Counted from the stretch's first letter, positions 1 to 8,691 are shown. The stretch is 64,000 nt of DNA from Peredibacter starrii (GCF_034259205.1 NZ_CP139487.1:806001-870000); one strand, 5' to 3'. Translations and numbers: made by a program. The notes: generated from the sequence alone by a model not told the origin.

Positions 1-588
1 CGTAAATTTTTCAATGATCAGAGCACCTGTCATTAATGCTCCCGCTGATAGTATCAATCCTCTTTGTATTTGTTGAATACCTTCCGGTTGAAGCGGTGAG
101 GCGGTTAACGATTGCATTAGGAGCATTGCGGAGGTCATTGTAATTGCTGACGCAATTTCAGTACTAACTGGAATTGACCAAGGAGCGAATGAATCCGCTT
201 TCAGGATTAGATAATCTTGTTTTCGGGGAAAGTCTTGCATGTCGCCAATGTCCCCAATCCTTTTAAGCGAAATAGGCTTTACTGATTCGATGACAAATAC
301 CGGCTTCATTTGTCCGTTACCATCGGAATCGAATTTTTGAAAAATAACGTGACCTTTTACAAAGGCCTCATCTGCGGACTCTAAGGAGCTTATGCTGTTT
401 ATTAATTTCTGATCTTTCACAAGACTTGGTACGGCCATGGCATCCGATTGATTTCTTGGAATGAATTCAATTGAATTACCTTTCATTTTGACTTTACCCA
501 GAACCTCAATTTCGGCAAATGACTCTGCCTTAATTAAAGAAGGGACCAAGAGTGAGAATAGAAATATTTTGAGCATGAGGAATTTCAT
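1..588 (-). CDS. exported protein of unknown function (3' end outside window)
   Basis: An open frame runs leftward from an ATG at 588 to the window edge without a stop, giving at least 196 residues. The N-terminus (MKFLMLKIFLFSLLVPS..., Ala-Glu near residue 22) reads as a signal peptide. A later stretch (KFDSDGNGQMKP, about residues 92-103) resembles an EF-hand-like Asp-rich loop, but only one is visible. The last visible part has two hydrophobic segments (about residues 145-165 and 178-192) that could be membrane spans. I do not recognise the family. Reading this as one gene is secure because the frame stays open and signal-like at the start; the function is unknown. Confidence 0.7.
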   Translation of the reverse strand, partial: MKFLMLKIFLFSLLVPSLIKAESFAEIEVLGKVKMKGNSIEFIPRNQSDAMAVPSLVKDQKLINSISSLESADEAFVKGHVIFQKFDSDGNGQMKPVFVIESVKPISLKRIGDIGDMQDFPRKQDYLILKADSFAPWSIPVSTEIASAITMTSAMLLMQSLTASPLQPEGIQQIQRGLILSAGALMTGALIIEKFT

Positions 589-628
589 GCTTCTGATTTT
601 ATCTAAGAAATCGTGAAAATTTGCTGAT

Positions 629-1423
629 CTATATCAGTTGCCAATAATTGATGAGTCTTTGAGCGGACTCCAAAGAACTTTTGATCCCATGACTTCCGAA
701 ATAGTCCCCCGCCAAAAAAATATTATCCTCAGCAAAACTAAACTGATGTTCGGGCCCAAGAGAGGTTAAAGCTTCTGAATAACGCCATTTATGAGCATGA
801 GAGTCTAAAACAATACCCTCAACCAAAGACAAGCACTCATTTTTTATGGCTTCTTTCTCCTTTCCCAGGACTTCTTCGAGGTATTCAGACTTTACTTCAA
901 ATAAAGAAAAACACTGATTGTTAGGCAGAGTTCTGCGAATCTTAAGATTGAAATACTTTTCTAATAGCTCGAAATTAGAATTCAGATTTGTTAACACCAA
1001 AAATTGAACAATCGATGTGTATTTTATTTTTTCTAGGAAATGAGCGCTTTTTCTCGACCTTTCGAGAATTAACTTACTTTGAGGAGCGGGACATGTCAGT
1101 ATTACCTTTTTACTTTCAATGACCCTTTCGTTTGTCCCAAGAATTTTAATTTTTCCACTATCATGTTCTAAATGGGTAACTTCCCAATTGTTTAGAACCA
1201 TCAGTTCTTTTGATTCATCTTTTATCCATTTATGTGGATCTTTTATTGAGATATTTTCAATCTGGATTTCTTGAGGTCCATGATTAAAAGGATGACCATC
1301 TAATCGGCGAGAGGCAATTCTTCCTCCTACTCCTCGTGACTTCTCTAGAAGGATTGAATCTGATAATTGCTTTGCCAGGTGAATACCTGTAATTCCTGCG
1401 CCTATAATGCAAATTTCGTTCAT
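629..1423 (-). CDS. FAD/NAD(P)-binding oxidoreductase, renalase/amine-oxidase-like
   Basis: The protein opens with a dinucleotide-binding fold: IIGAGITGIHLAKQL at about residues 6-20 matches GxGxxG, followed by the acidic LLEKSRGVGGRIASRR strand. This GG-R-(I/M)-x-(S/T)-R pattern is typical of renalase-like and amine-oxidase-like flavoproteins. Near the C-terminus, NIFLAGDYFGSHGIKSSLES is the second FAD-contact motif (hAGD...G...gAi.SG type). At 264 residues it is shorter than most amine oxidases and lacks an obvious large substrate domain. I start it at 1423 because AGAGGACAT precedes that ATG; an upstream in-frame ATG at 1453 has no ribosome site. The substrate cannot be told from sequence. 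Confidence 0.85.
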   Translation of the reverse strand: MNEICIIGAGITGIHLAKQLSDSILLEKSRGVGGRIASRRLDGHPFNHGPQEIQIENISIKDPHKWIKDESKELMVLNNWEVTHLEHDSGKIKILGTNERVIESKKVILTCPAPQSKLILERSRKSAHFLEKIKYTSIVQFLVLTNLNSNFELLEKYFNLKIRRTLPNNQCFSLFEVKSEYLEEVLGKEKEAIKNECLSLVEGIVLDSHAHKWRYSEALTSLGPEHQFSFAEDNIFLAGDYFGSHGIKSSLESAQRLINYWQLI

Positions 1424-1507
1424 TATGTCCTCTGAATGGTCAACTAAGTCCATTCTGAACGATTGAACAAGGCTTTGCGATTAATTCTTTGTTTGTGTAA
1501 GGAATGT

Positions 1508-1870
1508 TCAATTCTTTTTGAAGCATTCCAACTTATGAACCAAACGACCATCAACAATCGAGATTTGAAGTCGACCATCTTTTGAGAATTCGGCCGTGCT
1601 TAATGAACCTTTGGTATAGTCCGGTTCTTCGGTGATGCTGATGAAGTAGGGTCCGTATTCCTTGTTTCCGCTTAGGGTGAAGCCACGTCCATCAAGATCG
1701 GTCGAAAGTGAAATATGAACAGGATTTTCTGTCTCTACAGTAAGTTCCTTCCTTTCTTGTCGAGTTGATCCGTCAGGAAAACTTTCAAAGACTTGGGCCG
1801 TACACGAGATTGATTGAGCTTGAGCAGTTGATACGATGAATGAAAACGCTAATAATGTAAAAAGACGCAT
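1508..1870 (-). CDS. small exported protein of unknown function
   Basis: The 120-residue product has a clear signal peptide (MRLFTLLAFSFIVSTAQAQS, cleavage after AQA) and a mature part of about 100 residues with two cysteines (SCTAQ near the start, LECFKKN at the end) that could form a disulfide. A good ribosome site (GGGAG, 7 nt before ATG) lies just downstream of a hairpin. It follows ahpF on the same strand, 54 nt away, so it may be read through from it. No family is recognised. Confidence 0.75.
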   Translation of the reverse strand: MRLFTLLAFSFIVSTAQAQSISCTAQVFESFPDGSTRQERKELTVETENPVHISLSTDLDGRGFTLSGNKEYGPYFISITEEPDYTKGSLSTAEFSKDGRLQISIVDGRLVHKLECFKKN

Positions 1871-1882
1871 AAATTTTCTCCC

Positions 1883-1903
1883 TCACTCATTAAGGATGAG
1901 TGA
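1883..1903 (-). other. hairpin between ahpF and the small exported gene
   Basis: Arms TCACTCAT and ATGAGTGA are perfect complements around a 5-nt loop. On the minus strand the hairpin sits 22 nt after the ahpF stop and directly before the GGGAG ribosome site of the next gene. There is no run of U after it, so it looks more like a 3'-end stabiliser or translation-modulating structure than a classical terminator. Confidence 0.4.
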
Positions 1904-1924
1904 AGGAGAGGTAAATGACAATTT

Positions 1925-3478
1925 TTATTTGAGCATGATGTCTTCGAACGATGAGAGACCGGCCTTGGCACCTTCACCCATTGCGATGATGATTTGCTTA
2001 TAAGGTACATCAGTCACATCACCGGCAGCGTAGATTCCAGGAATGTTTGTTCGACATTTCTCATCAACCAGGATTTCACCAAACTTATTCATCTCGACCA
2101 CACCTTTCACGAATGAACTGTTCGGCACGAGACCAATTTGAACGAACACACCATCGAGCTCCAGAGATTTCAATTCACCAGAAGTGCGATCTTCAAACTC
2201 AAGTGCGGTCACCTTACCGTTGTCACCAATCACGCGGTTAGTGCGGGCGTTCTTAATGATCTTCACATTAGGAAGTGATTCTAATTTATCCACTAAAACC
2301 TTATCGGCCTTAAGTGTAGGCATGAATTCAAAGACAGTCACTGATTTCACAATACCAGCAAGATCAATGGCAGCTTCGATACCAGAGTTACCACCACCAA
2401 CTACCGCAATGTCTTTGCCTTTAAAATAAGGGCCGTCACAGTGAGGACAGAAGGCAACTCCGCGACCCAAGTATTCTTTTTCACCTGGAATGTTAAGCTC
2501 TTTCCATTTCGCACCAGTTGCTACAATCAGCGATTTCGTATGCAGGAATTCACCACTTTCAAGTTCAATACGTTTATTAGGACCTTCACCAACGGTTTTT
2601 ACACGACGGTGTTCAAGGATCTTAATATCGTAATCTGAGATATGGGCCATAAGTTGAGCTGCCAGTTGTGGACCTTCCGTATATTTAATCCCAATCAGGT
2701 TTTCGATACCTTTAGTATCTTGAACCTGACCACCAATTCTTTCAGCGATAATAGCAGTTCTAAGGCCTTTTCGAGCAGAATAGATGGCAGATGAAGCGCC
2801 AGCGGGTCCAGCACCAACGACTACCACATCAAATTCACCAAGATCCAGCGTTTTTGGTTCTGCTGAAACTGAATCATCAATGCCAAATTCTTTTTCAAGT
2901 TTTGAGATTAGATCTACCAATCCAATTTTTCCCGAACTGATTAGCTTATCGCCGATCATAACACTTGGGACACCTTGGATGCCGAGCTTCTGAACTTCAT
3001 CTTGAACTAAACCACCATCAATCATAGTGTGTTTAAAGTCGGGTTTGTTAAGGGCCATGATGTTTAAGGCCTGAACTACTTCAGGACAATTTTCACAACT
3101 TAAAGAAATATAAGTGCGAATATCCACACTGCCTTTAAGACGCTTTACTCGATTTAGGATGGATTCATCAGGTAATTTGCCTTTTCCGTCAGCATTTAAA
3201 ATTGCGAGAACCAGGGAAGTAAACTCATGTCCGCCAGGAACACCTAAAAAAGTAATGCCAGTCTCTTTCCCAGCATGACCCAAAGTTAGTTTTGGTACTT
3301 CAGAATTCTCGAAAGATTCCTTTACGAGGATCTTGTCAGATGTTGAAGCTAACGACTTAATCAGGTCGAGCAGATCTTTTTGCTTCTCATGACTTGATTG
3401 AGCATAAGTAAGTGTCACTTCATTCTCAAGGGCCTTATAAACGTTCTTTAATTGTTCTAAAATATTATTATCTAACAT
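1925..3478 (-). CDS. ahpF: alkyl hydroperoxide reductase subunit F
   Basis: AhpF is the NADH-dependent flavoprotein disulfide reductase that recharges AhpC. At 517 residues it has the full AhpF layout. The N-terminal tandem thioredoxin-fold domain carries CENC (C128, C131). An FAD fold follows (VVGAGPAGASSA, about 220-231), then the redox-active CPHC (C344, C347), an NADH fold (GGGNSGIEAA, 361-370) and the final GIYAAGDVTD FAD motif near 487-496. The start ATG at 3478 has AAGG 6 nt upstream. The gene lies 56 nt downstream of ahpC on the same strand, with a strong hairpin between them. Confidence 0.97.
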   Translation of the reverse strand: MLDNNILEQLKNVYKALENEVTLTYAQSSHEKQKDLLDLIKSLASTSDKILVKESFENSEVPKLTLGHAGKETGITFLGVPGGHEFTSLVLAILNADGKGKLPDESILNRVKRLKGSVDIRTYISLSCENCPEVVQALNIMALNKPDFKHTMIDGGLVQDEVQKLGIQGVPSVMIGDKLISSGKIGLVDLISKLEKEFGIDDSVSAEPKTLDLGEFDVVVVGAGPAGASSAIYSARKGLRTAIIAERIGGQVQDTKGIENLIGIKYTEGPQLAAQLMAHISDYDIKILEHRRVKTVGEGPNKRIELESGEFLHTKSLIVATGAKWKELNIPGEKEYLGRGVAFCPHCDGPYFKGKDIAVVGGGNSGIEAAIDLAGIVKSVTVFEFMPTLKADKVLVDKLESLPNVKIIKNARTNRVIGDNGKVTALEFEDRTSGELKSLELDGVFVQIGLVPNSSFVKGVVEMNKFGEILVDEKCRTNIPGIYAAGDVTDVPYKQIIIAMGEGAKAGLSSFEDIMLK

Positions 3479-3490
3479 AACAAACCTTTT

Positions 3491-3516
3491 AAAAGTGAGG
3501 CCCCTTTTGGGGCCTC
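3491..3516 (-). terminator. intercistronic hairpin between ahpC and ahpF
   Basis: GAGGCCCC and GGGGCCTC (3497-3516) pair perfectly around a 4-nt loop. On the minus strand they are followed by ACTTTT, a short U tract. The element lies after the ahpC stop and before the ahpF ribosome site. It reads as a partial terminator or processing site that would leave ahpC mRNA in excess of ahpF, which fits the known excess of AhpC over AhpF in other bacteria. Confidence 0.6.
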
Positions 3517-3534
3517 GTTCTTTAATTTTTTAGC

Positions 3535-4101
3535 TTAGATTTTACCAACGAGGTCTAGACCTGGTTTTAAAGTATCAGCACCTGGCTTCCACTTAGCAGG
3601 ACATACTTCGTTCGGATGGTTGCGGATAAATTGAGCGGCCTGAACTTTGCGAAGAAGTTCATCAGCATTACGGCCAATTCCGTTATCTTGAACTTCTGCT
3701 AGTTTAATTTTTCCATCTGGGTCCACTAGGAAAGTACCGCGGTAAGCGAGACCTTCTTCTTCGATGTACACACCGAAGGCGCGAGATAGAGCACCAGTTG
3801 GATCTGCTAGCATAGGGTAGTTGATCTTCTTGATTGATTCTGAAGTATCGTGCCAAGCTTTGTGAGTGAAGTGTGTATCAGTACTTACTGAGTAAACTTC
3901 AACACCCATTTTTTTGAATTCTTCATATTTCTCAGCAACGTCTACAAGCTCAGTTGGACACACGAATGTGAAGTCAGCTGGGTAAAAAAAGAACACGGCC
4001 CATTTGCCTTCGATGTCCTTATTAGTAACAGTTCTGAATTCATTCTTGTGATATACCTGTGCTTTGAATTCCGGGACTTTTGTATTGATAATAGTTTGCA
4101 T
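3535..4101 (-). CDS. ahpC: alkyl hydroperoxide reductase subunit C (peroxiredoxin)
   Basis: AhpC is a typical 2-Cys peroxiredoxin that reduces H2O2, organic hydroperoxides and peroxynitrite. The peroxidatic cysteine is C48 in FTFVCPTEL, and the resolving cysteine is C167 in NEVCPAKW. The 188-residue length matches the AhpC/Prx1 family exactly. The start is preceded by AGGAGG, 8 nt away, the strongest ribosome site of the neighbourhood and in keeping with high expression. It is first in an ahpC-ahpF pair read leftward. I saw no clear OxyR or PerR box upstream. Confidence 0.97.
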   Translation of the reverse strand: MQTIINTKVPEFKAQVYHKNEFRTVTNKDIEGKWAVFFFYPADFTFVCPTELVDVAEKYEEFKKMGVEVYSVSTDTHFTHKAWHDTSESIKKINYPMLADPTGALSRAFGVYIEEEGLAYRGTFLVDPDGKIKLAEVQDNGIGRNADELLRKVQAAQFIRNHPNEVCPAKWKPGADTLKPGLDLVGKI

Positions 4102-4331
4102 GTGTAGATCCTCCTATTTTGGATATGTTCACAGGATTGATCTTCGTACAAATCCGATATCCCATCCAATATTTGATTTTTATGAGTCGATAGATAAAAC
4201 CTATGATGCTTAAGCTGTTGAAATTTAGGATGTTTCTGAGGAGTCTTGGAGCGGTTTGGTCATGGAATATTTACATGAAGATAGAGGAAGTTTAATTCAT
4301 TCGTTATGTAGAAGAAAATCAGGAGAAAATA

Positions 4332-4619
4332 ATGAAAACCTTTATTGTTGGTCTTATCACTTTGCTTCCTTTTTCAAGTTTCGCAGCAAATACTACGTGT
4401 GTAAAAGACGCATCAGAGTATGCAATTTCCTATGTTGAAAAATTTTACAACCAAAAGGCAGTTGTTGATAGCGTTTCAGGTAATGCTGAAAACCGTGGTC
4501 CAGATGGGTATGTTGCCTTAGGGGTTAAGGTCGCTCTAGAAGATGGTTCATCACTTCGAGTGATTTCGATGATGACTCCAGGATGTGTTCTCGTTGATAT
4601 TATGGCATTCGAAATATAG
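4332..4619 (+). CDS. small exported protein of unknown function
   Basis: The 95-residue product begins with a signal peptide (MKTFIVGLITLLPFSSFAAN, cleavage after FAA). The mature domain of about 76 residues is mixed alpha/beta in appearance and has two cysteines (TTCVKD and PGCVLVD). The ribosome site AGGAGAAAATA-ATG is good. Convergent with the lipoprotein gene that follows. No family recognised. Confidence 0.7.
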   Translation: MKTFIVGLITLLPFSSFAANTTCVKDASEYAISYVEKFYNQKAVVDSVSGNAENRGPDGYVALGVKVALEDGSSLRVISMMTPGCVLVDIMAFEI

Positions 4620-4639
4620 TTATTGCTTCGAGACATTTG

Positions 4640-5461
4640 CTATTTGCAGATGTCTCGCACACCTTTAATGCCATCTTCTTTACATGCCTCTTTCAGAATT
4701 TCATTCTGGGCCGTTCCAACCATTTCAGTCACATCGAGGAATTTAACATTCGCAGATTTCATTTTCCCATTTCTAAAGAATTCAACGGTAAACTGATTTG
4801 CATTGGAGTTTCGGTGAGCTTGATAAAGTTCAACCACTTTTTCCACGCGAGTCCCATTACCTTTGATGATAATGTCACCCACTTGTAGAATATTCTTGTT
4901 AGGGGAGTCAGGAAGAATTTCTTCAACCTGAACACCGCCTTTCACATCTTGCATGAGATTCTTCATATCGGATGCCGATAAACTTTTGAAGGACATTCGG
5001 GCATCCATAGCTTTTGGAACACATTCAAAGTAAACATCGAACTGTGGCACTGGTTTCACGTCGGTTGTGGTCTGCGTATTCATGGGTCCATAGGCCCCAT
5101 ACATACTCACTCCGGCACCGTATGCTCCATATCTTCCATAGTATGGTGAGACGCCGTAATAATATGTCGGTCCATATGTGTTAGTTTGAGTGATCTCTTT
5201 TTGAAATGATGTATCTCGAATCGTTAGGATATGAGTGTAGGGTTGATTCATTTCTTTACAGAGTTCAATCGCATGAAACTTAGCATAGAGTTGGGCCTTC
5301 TCTTTTTTCGTCGCCGAATTCCCCTGAAAAGTAGAAACTCTTAGATTCTGATCGACAATCTTGTCTGAGAACCCTGTCTTCCCCTTGCTCTCTTTATAAG
5401 ATGCAGGTTCAGAAGCACAACCAACTAAAGCAATAAGAGACATAATAGCTATTGATCTCAT
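4640..5461 (-). CDS. lipoprotein with C-terminal PDZ-like domain
   Basis: The N-terminus MRSIAIMSLIALVGCASEP carries a lipobox (LVGC, acylated Cys at 15). A middle segment is rich in Tyr, Gly and Pro (about residues 98-125, TYGPTYYYGVSPYYGRYGAY). Near the C-terminus, residues about 173-240 (VQVEEILPDSPNKNILQVGD and following) read as a PDZ domain: a ligand loop followed by the xxLQvGDiIikvnG turn typical of HtrA/RseP-type PDZ modules. There is no protease domain, so it is probably a surface or periplasmic binding protein. The start has AAGGA at 7 nt. Confidence 0.75.
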   Translation of the reverse strand: MRSIAIMSLIALVGCASEPASYKESKGKTGFSDKIVDQNLRVSTFQGNSATKKEKAQLYAKFHAIELCKEMNQPYTHILTIRDTSFQKEITQTNTYGPTYYYGVSPYYGRYGAYGAGVSMYGAYGPMNTQTTTDVKPVPQFDVYFECVPKAMDARMSFKSLSASDMKNLMQDVKGGVQVEEILPDSPNKNILQVGDIIIKGNGTRVEKVVELYQAHRNSNANQFTVEFFRNGKMKSANVKFLDVTEMVGTAQNEILKEACKEDGIKGVRDICK

Positions 5462-5608
5462 GCAGAATTCCTTTTGCAGACAACTGCTTGTGTAGACTTT
5501 CTTAAAATGAAATTTCAGTAAAGTAGCATGGCGATAGTGATCTACTTTTCTATTCTTAGGAGAAGTTTTAGTTCATGGCTTCATTAATGATTCATTACAA
5601 TTGATGTC

Positions 5609-6001
5609 ATGAAGGTCTTGATACTGTTCCTAGTCATGCTTTTTCCTTTCGTCGCTTTTGCGCAAGAGCAAGATGAACAAAGCAACGATCAAACTCTTCA
5701 GGAAGAGCAGAAAGTAGAAGAAAAACAAACCCCAACAACTCAGACCCCTCAACGGCAGCAAGATAAAATCCAGGTCGAATGCGTTTGTCCTTCCCCCGCT
5801 CCTCAACAAGAAGTAGAGCAAGAGCAACAGGCGCCACAAATCTTTCCAGATAATGCCGTCTTTAATATAACGCCTGCGTCGCCAGAGCCCCCAGTGGCAG
5901 AAGAGCAAGAGAAGGAGGAATTTGAACTACCACCTGGTTATCTTCAAAAACTGCCTCCAGGCTTTAGTAACGATCAATATAAACGGATAGGACCGTATTA
6001 G
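5609..6001 (+). CDS. Gln/Glu/Pro-rich exported protein
   Basis: The 130-residue product has a signal peptide (MKVLILFLVMLFPFVAFAQE) and then a low-complexity mature part dominated by Gln, Glu and Pro, with two nearby cysteines in VECVCPSP. The C-terminal 30 residues are more ordered (PPGYLQKLPPGFSNDQYKRI). There is no Shine-Dalgarno. A TACAAT hexamer at 5596-5601 ends 7 nt before the ATG, which would make the mRNA leaderless. It lies just upstream of the two-component pair. Function unknown. Confidence 0.6.
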   Translation: MKVLILFLVMLFPFVAFAQEQDEQSNDQTLQEEQKVEEKQTPTTQTPQRQQDKIQVECVCPSPAPQQEVEQEQQAPQIFPDNAVFNITPASPEPPVAEEQEKEEFELPPGYLQKLPPGFSNDQYKRIGPY

Positions 6002-6062
6002 TCGGAAATGAATTATTGAAGTTTTTCATCATCTTTCCACATTTCTCTAAGATACTAAGATC

Positions 6063-6749
6063 ATGCGAAATCTAACTCCCAAAATCCTTTTAGTAGAAGA
6101 CGACCCCATGTTGGGTGAAGGTCTAGTTATTAGCCTTAAACTTGAGGGTAATGAAATTACCTGGAAGAAAACAGTGAAAGAGGGCTATGACGAATTTTCG
6201 TCAGGCTCCTATGATCTGGCGATACTCGATATCAACCTTCCGGACGGAATGGGCACCGATCTTTGTAAAAAAATTAGATCTGAGAATAAAGAAATTGGAA
6301 TTCTTTTTCTTACTGCCAAGACTGATGAAGATACGGTCGTCCGTGCTCTCGATTTGGGCGCAAACGATTTTGTGAAGAAGCCATTTTCTCACAAAGAACT
6401 TATGGCGAGAGTCAAAGTTGTTCTTCGTCCTAAATTCGGAGCAACTAAAGAACTTAAACTCGGTGAACTTCGAGTAAATCCTGAACAAAGAATGGTCACG
6501 TATAAAGATGAACCGATAACTCTAAACCGTCGTCAGTTCGATATCCTCTCTTATTTTATGTCTCATCATGATCAGATTATTACACGTGAACAGTTGCTCA
6601 CTCATTTAGGAACTGAAGGCGATATCATTGATCGCACGGTTGATTCTCATGTAAGCCAACTTCGTAAAACTCTAAAGAGCAGTAACATCGACGATATTCA
6701 AATCACTTCCATTTATGGAGTGGGGTATAGACTTGAAAACCTGGAATAA
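6063..6749 (+). CDS. OmpR/PhoB-family response regulator
   Basis: This is a DNA-binding response regulator of 228 residues. The receiver domain (about 8-120) has the acidic pair in LLVEDDPM, the phosphoacceptor Asp in LAILDINLPDG, the switch Thr in ILFLTAK and the conserved Lys-Pro in NDFVKKPFS. The C-terminal winged helix (about 135-226) has the OmpR pattern ending in DIQITSIYGVGYRLE. It overlaps the downstream sensor kinase gene, which is evidence for a cognate pair. No Shine-Dalgarno precedes the ATG. Confidence 0.93.
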   Translation: MRNLTPKILLVEDDPMLGEGLVISLKLEGNEITWKKTVKEGYDEFSSGSYDLAILDINLPDGMGTDLCKKIRSENKEIGILFLTAKTDEDTVVRALDLGANDFVKKPFSHKELMARVKVVLRPKFGATKELKLGELRVNPEQRMVTYKDEPITLNRRQFDILSYFMSHHDQIITREQLLTHLGTEGDIIDRTVDSHVSQLRKTLKSSNIDDIQITSIYGVGYRLENLE

Positions 6750-8088
6750 ATGGTCCTTCACACTTAAGTGGCTGGGACTTAGTGCCATTATCACCATCAT
6801 CTGTGTTGTGGCCGGTGGCTACATTATGCGTGAACTCACAGAGCGAGAGCGAAAGCTTCAACTCAGTATGGGTGGCCCACACATGGAACATTTTGATGTC
6901 ATGAAAAATCTTGTGGCGAGTGGAAAATTCTCTGCGGATGAGGCCTATAAGCTGGTCGAAAAATCCCGGGAGCCTCGTGGCCCGGTCCGTTCCTATTTGG
7001 TGGATAACAATAAAAATATCATCGATGCCCAAAAGGATGATGTACCTGATTTTGAAAAAGAAAAGTTAAACAAACTTTCCAATGATCGCTCTGTCGTTTT
7101 CATTAGAGAAGATAGGGGCTTTGGTCAAGGGCCTGGTCCTAGAATGAGAGGAGGTCCCGGTGGGCCACCTCCTGGCGCTCATCTTATTGGTCTGGTGTCA
7201 ATTTCTGTGTCAATCATTGTAGGGATTGGTCTTTCATTTATCTTCCTTTCTTTTTATGTGAGAAAAAAATCAAAACAAGCTGAAGAAGTGATCGCCAAGC
7301 TCAAGGCGGGTGATCTTAAGGCCCGATTTAAAATTGGTGAAGTAGATGAGACCAGTCTTCTCATGTCTCGCTTTAATGAGATGGCCGATCAAATAGAAAT
7401 TCTCGTAACGAATTTGAGAAACACTGAGAAGGCCCGCATGCTTATGCTTCAGGAGCTTGCTCATGATCTTAGGACTCCAGTGGCCTCACTAAAACAATTT
7501 CAAGAGATCCTGCTTCATCAAGGTCATCTTTTGGATGAAGAAAGTCGTCGTCGTACTCAGGTGCTGGCAATGAGAGAAGTTAATTACTTTGAAAGACTGG
7601 TAGAGGATCTGCTCTTCTTATCTGGTGTGAACGATCCTCGCTATAGCGTGAACTTTAAGAATGTGTCCCTGAATGATCTTATCCAGGAAGAAGTGGATAA
7701 CTTTGAGACTTCAAAAATTAAAGTCGCTTTAGAGCTAAATTCAAATGCCTCAATCAAGGGTGACTCGCACCTATTGAAGCGACTTCTGAGAAATGCTCTT
7801 TCTAATGCTTCTCGCTTTGCTCGTTCTCAAATCACAGTTCGTCTTCGTACTGAGAACCAAAAGTTGTATCTAGAAATTATCGATGATGGTCCAGGAATGA
7901 AAGAAGAGTATCTTGAAAATTTTGGTGAGAAGAAGTTTTCTCGTGAGACCTCAAGTGATTCAAGTATTTCAATTGGTCTTGGTTCTGTCATTATGAAGAA
8001 GATTGTTACTCTTCATGAAGGTCTTTTCTCTGTAAGCAATCTTCCAAACAGTGGTCTCAAACTAACAATACAATTTCCTACCAAATAA
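6733..8088 (+). CDS. membrane sensor histidine kinase
   Basis: The kinase is partner to the preceding regulator. I place its start at TTG 6733 because GGGG lies 7 nt upstream and the product then opens MKTWNKWSFTLKWLG directly before a membrane helix; an ATG at 6715 has no ribosome site. Order: membrane helix (about 10-30), periplasmic sensor (to about 155) ending in a Gly/Pro-rich linker, a second helix, HAMP, H-box ELAHDLRTP (His about 244), N-box LLRNALSNASRF, G1 box DDGPGMKEEY and G2 SIGLGSVIM. The start overlaps the regulator gene by 17 nt. The ligand is unknown. Confidence 0.9.
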   Translation: MKTWNKWSFTLKWLGLSAIITIICVVAGGYIMRELTERERKLQLSMGGPHMEHFDVMKNLVASGKFSADEAYKLVEKSREPRGPVRSYLVDNNKNIIDAQKDDVPDFEKEKLNKLSNDRSVVFIREDRGFGQGPGPRMRGGPGGPPPGAHLIGLVSISVSIIVGIGLSFIFLSFYVRKKSKQAEEVIAKLKAGDLKARFKIGEVDETSLLMSRFNEMADQIEILVTNLRNTEKARMLMLQELAHDLRTPVASLKQFQEILLHQGHLLDEESRRRTQVLAMREVNYFERLVEDLLFLSGVNDPRYSVNFKNVSLNDLIQEEVDNFETSKIKVALELNSNASIKGDSHLLKRLLRNALSNASRFARSQITVRLRTENQKLYLEIIDDGPGMKEEYLENFGEKKFSRETSSDSSISIGLGSVIMKKIVTLHEGLFSVSNLPNSGLKLTIQFPTK

Positions 8089-8112
8089 AAAAGGGAAGCT
8101 TTCATGCCTCCC
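8085..8112 (-). terminator. terminator of the four-repeat exported gene
   Basis: Read on the minus strand, GGGAGGC and GCTTCCC (one G-U pair) close a 6-nt loop and are followed by TTTTTT. This is a standard intrinsic terminator. It serves the leftward gene at 8184-8597; the plus-strand version has no U tract, so it does not obviously end the kinase transcript. Confidence 0.6.
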
Positions 8113-8183
8113 CCCTGTATAAAAGAGTTTGTAAGCTACTGTTTCGATCCCCTCAGACGTCGCAGTAGCTCACGCACTCAGTA

Positions 8184-8597
8184 TCACTGGGCACTGGCGC
8201 TTCTTGGCCCGCCCTGTGGTTTTGAAATACCTTTTGATTCAAGACATGCATCGATTTTTGCTCGATCTTCTTCGCTCGGACGCTGGCCCCTTTCAGGTTT
8301 TGTAACACCTGTTTCAGAGATACAAGCATCCATGGCCGCTTTAAATTCACTGTTCATTCCACGACCTCTACCAGGTCCGCCCTGAGGTTTCGAGATACCT
8401 TTACTTGCCAGACATGAATCCATGGCTTGGCGATCTTCATCGCTTGGTCTAGTGCCTGGCTCTGGTCGAGAAATTCCAAGTTCTGCAGAACAAGCTTCGA
8501 GAGCGGCGTGAACTTCTTCATGACTACTTTGAGCCTGGGCATTTCCGTAAAATGAAAGAAGAGTTACTAGAGCTAGAGTGGTTGGTTTAACGTTCAT
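8184..8597 (-). CDS. exported protein made of two tandem double repeats
   Basis: The 137-residue product has a signal peptide (MNVKPTTLALVTLLSFYGNAQAQ). The rest is an (A-B)x2 repeat of about 25-residue units. Each has a short amphipathic helix with one Cys (AALEACSAELGI, AMDSCLASKGI, AMDACISETGV, KIDACLESKGI) followed by a Pro/Gly-rich turn (ISRPEPG, ISKPQGG, VTKPERG, ISKPQGG). The four regularly spaced cysteines suggest disulfides or a metal site. The start at 8597 is supported by GGGAGA 8 nt upstream; the longer frame to 8621 is not. It faces a two-component system. No family recognised. Confidence 0.7.
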   Translation of the reverse strand: MNVKPTTLALVTLLSFYGNAQAQSSHEEVHAALEACSAELGISRPEPGTRPSDEDRQAMDSCLASKGISKPQGGPGRGRGMNSEFKAAMDACISETGVTKPERGQRPSEEDRAKIDACLESKGISKPQGGPRSASAQ

Positions 8598-8691
8598 AAT
8601 GGTCTCCCTGTATAAGAGCACTTAGTGTGCATACAGGGAGTGTAGAACTTAAATGTGCAAAGCTTATGAAATCGCTAAGTAATGAGAATTC

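Noticed and set aside
4256-4438. A 60-codon frame overlapping the small exported gene at 4332
   Set aside because: It overlaps a better frame that has a signal peptide and an AGGAG site.
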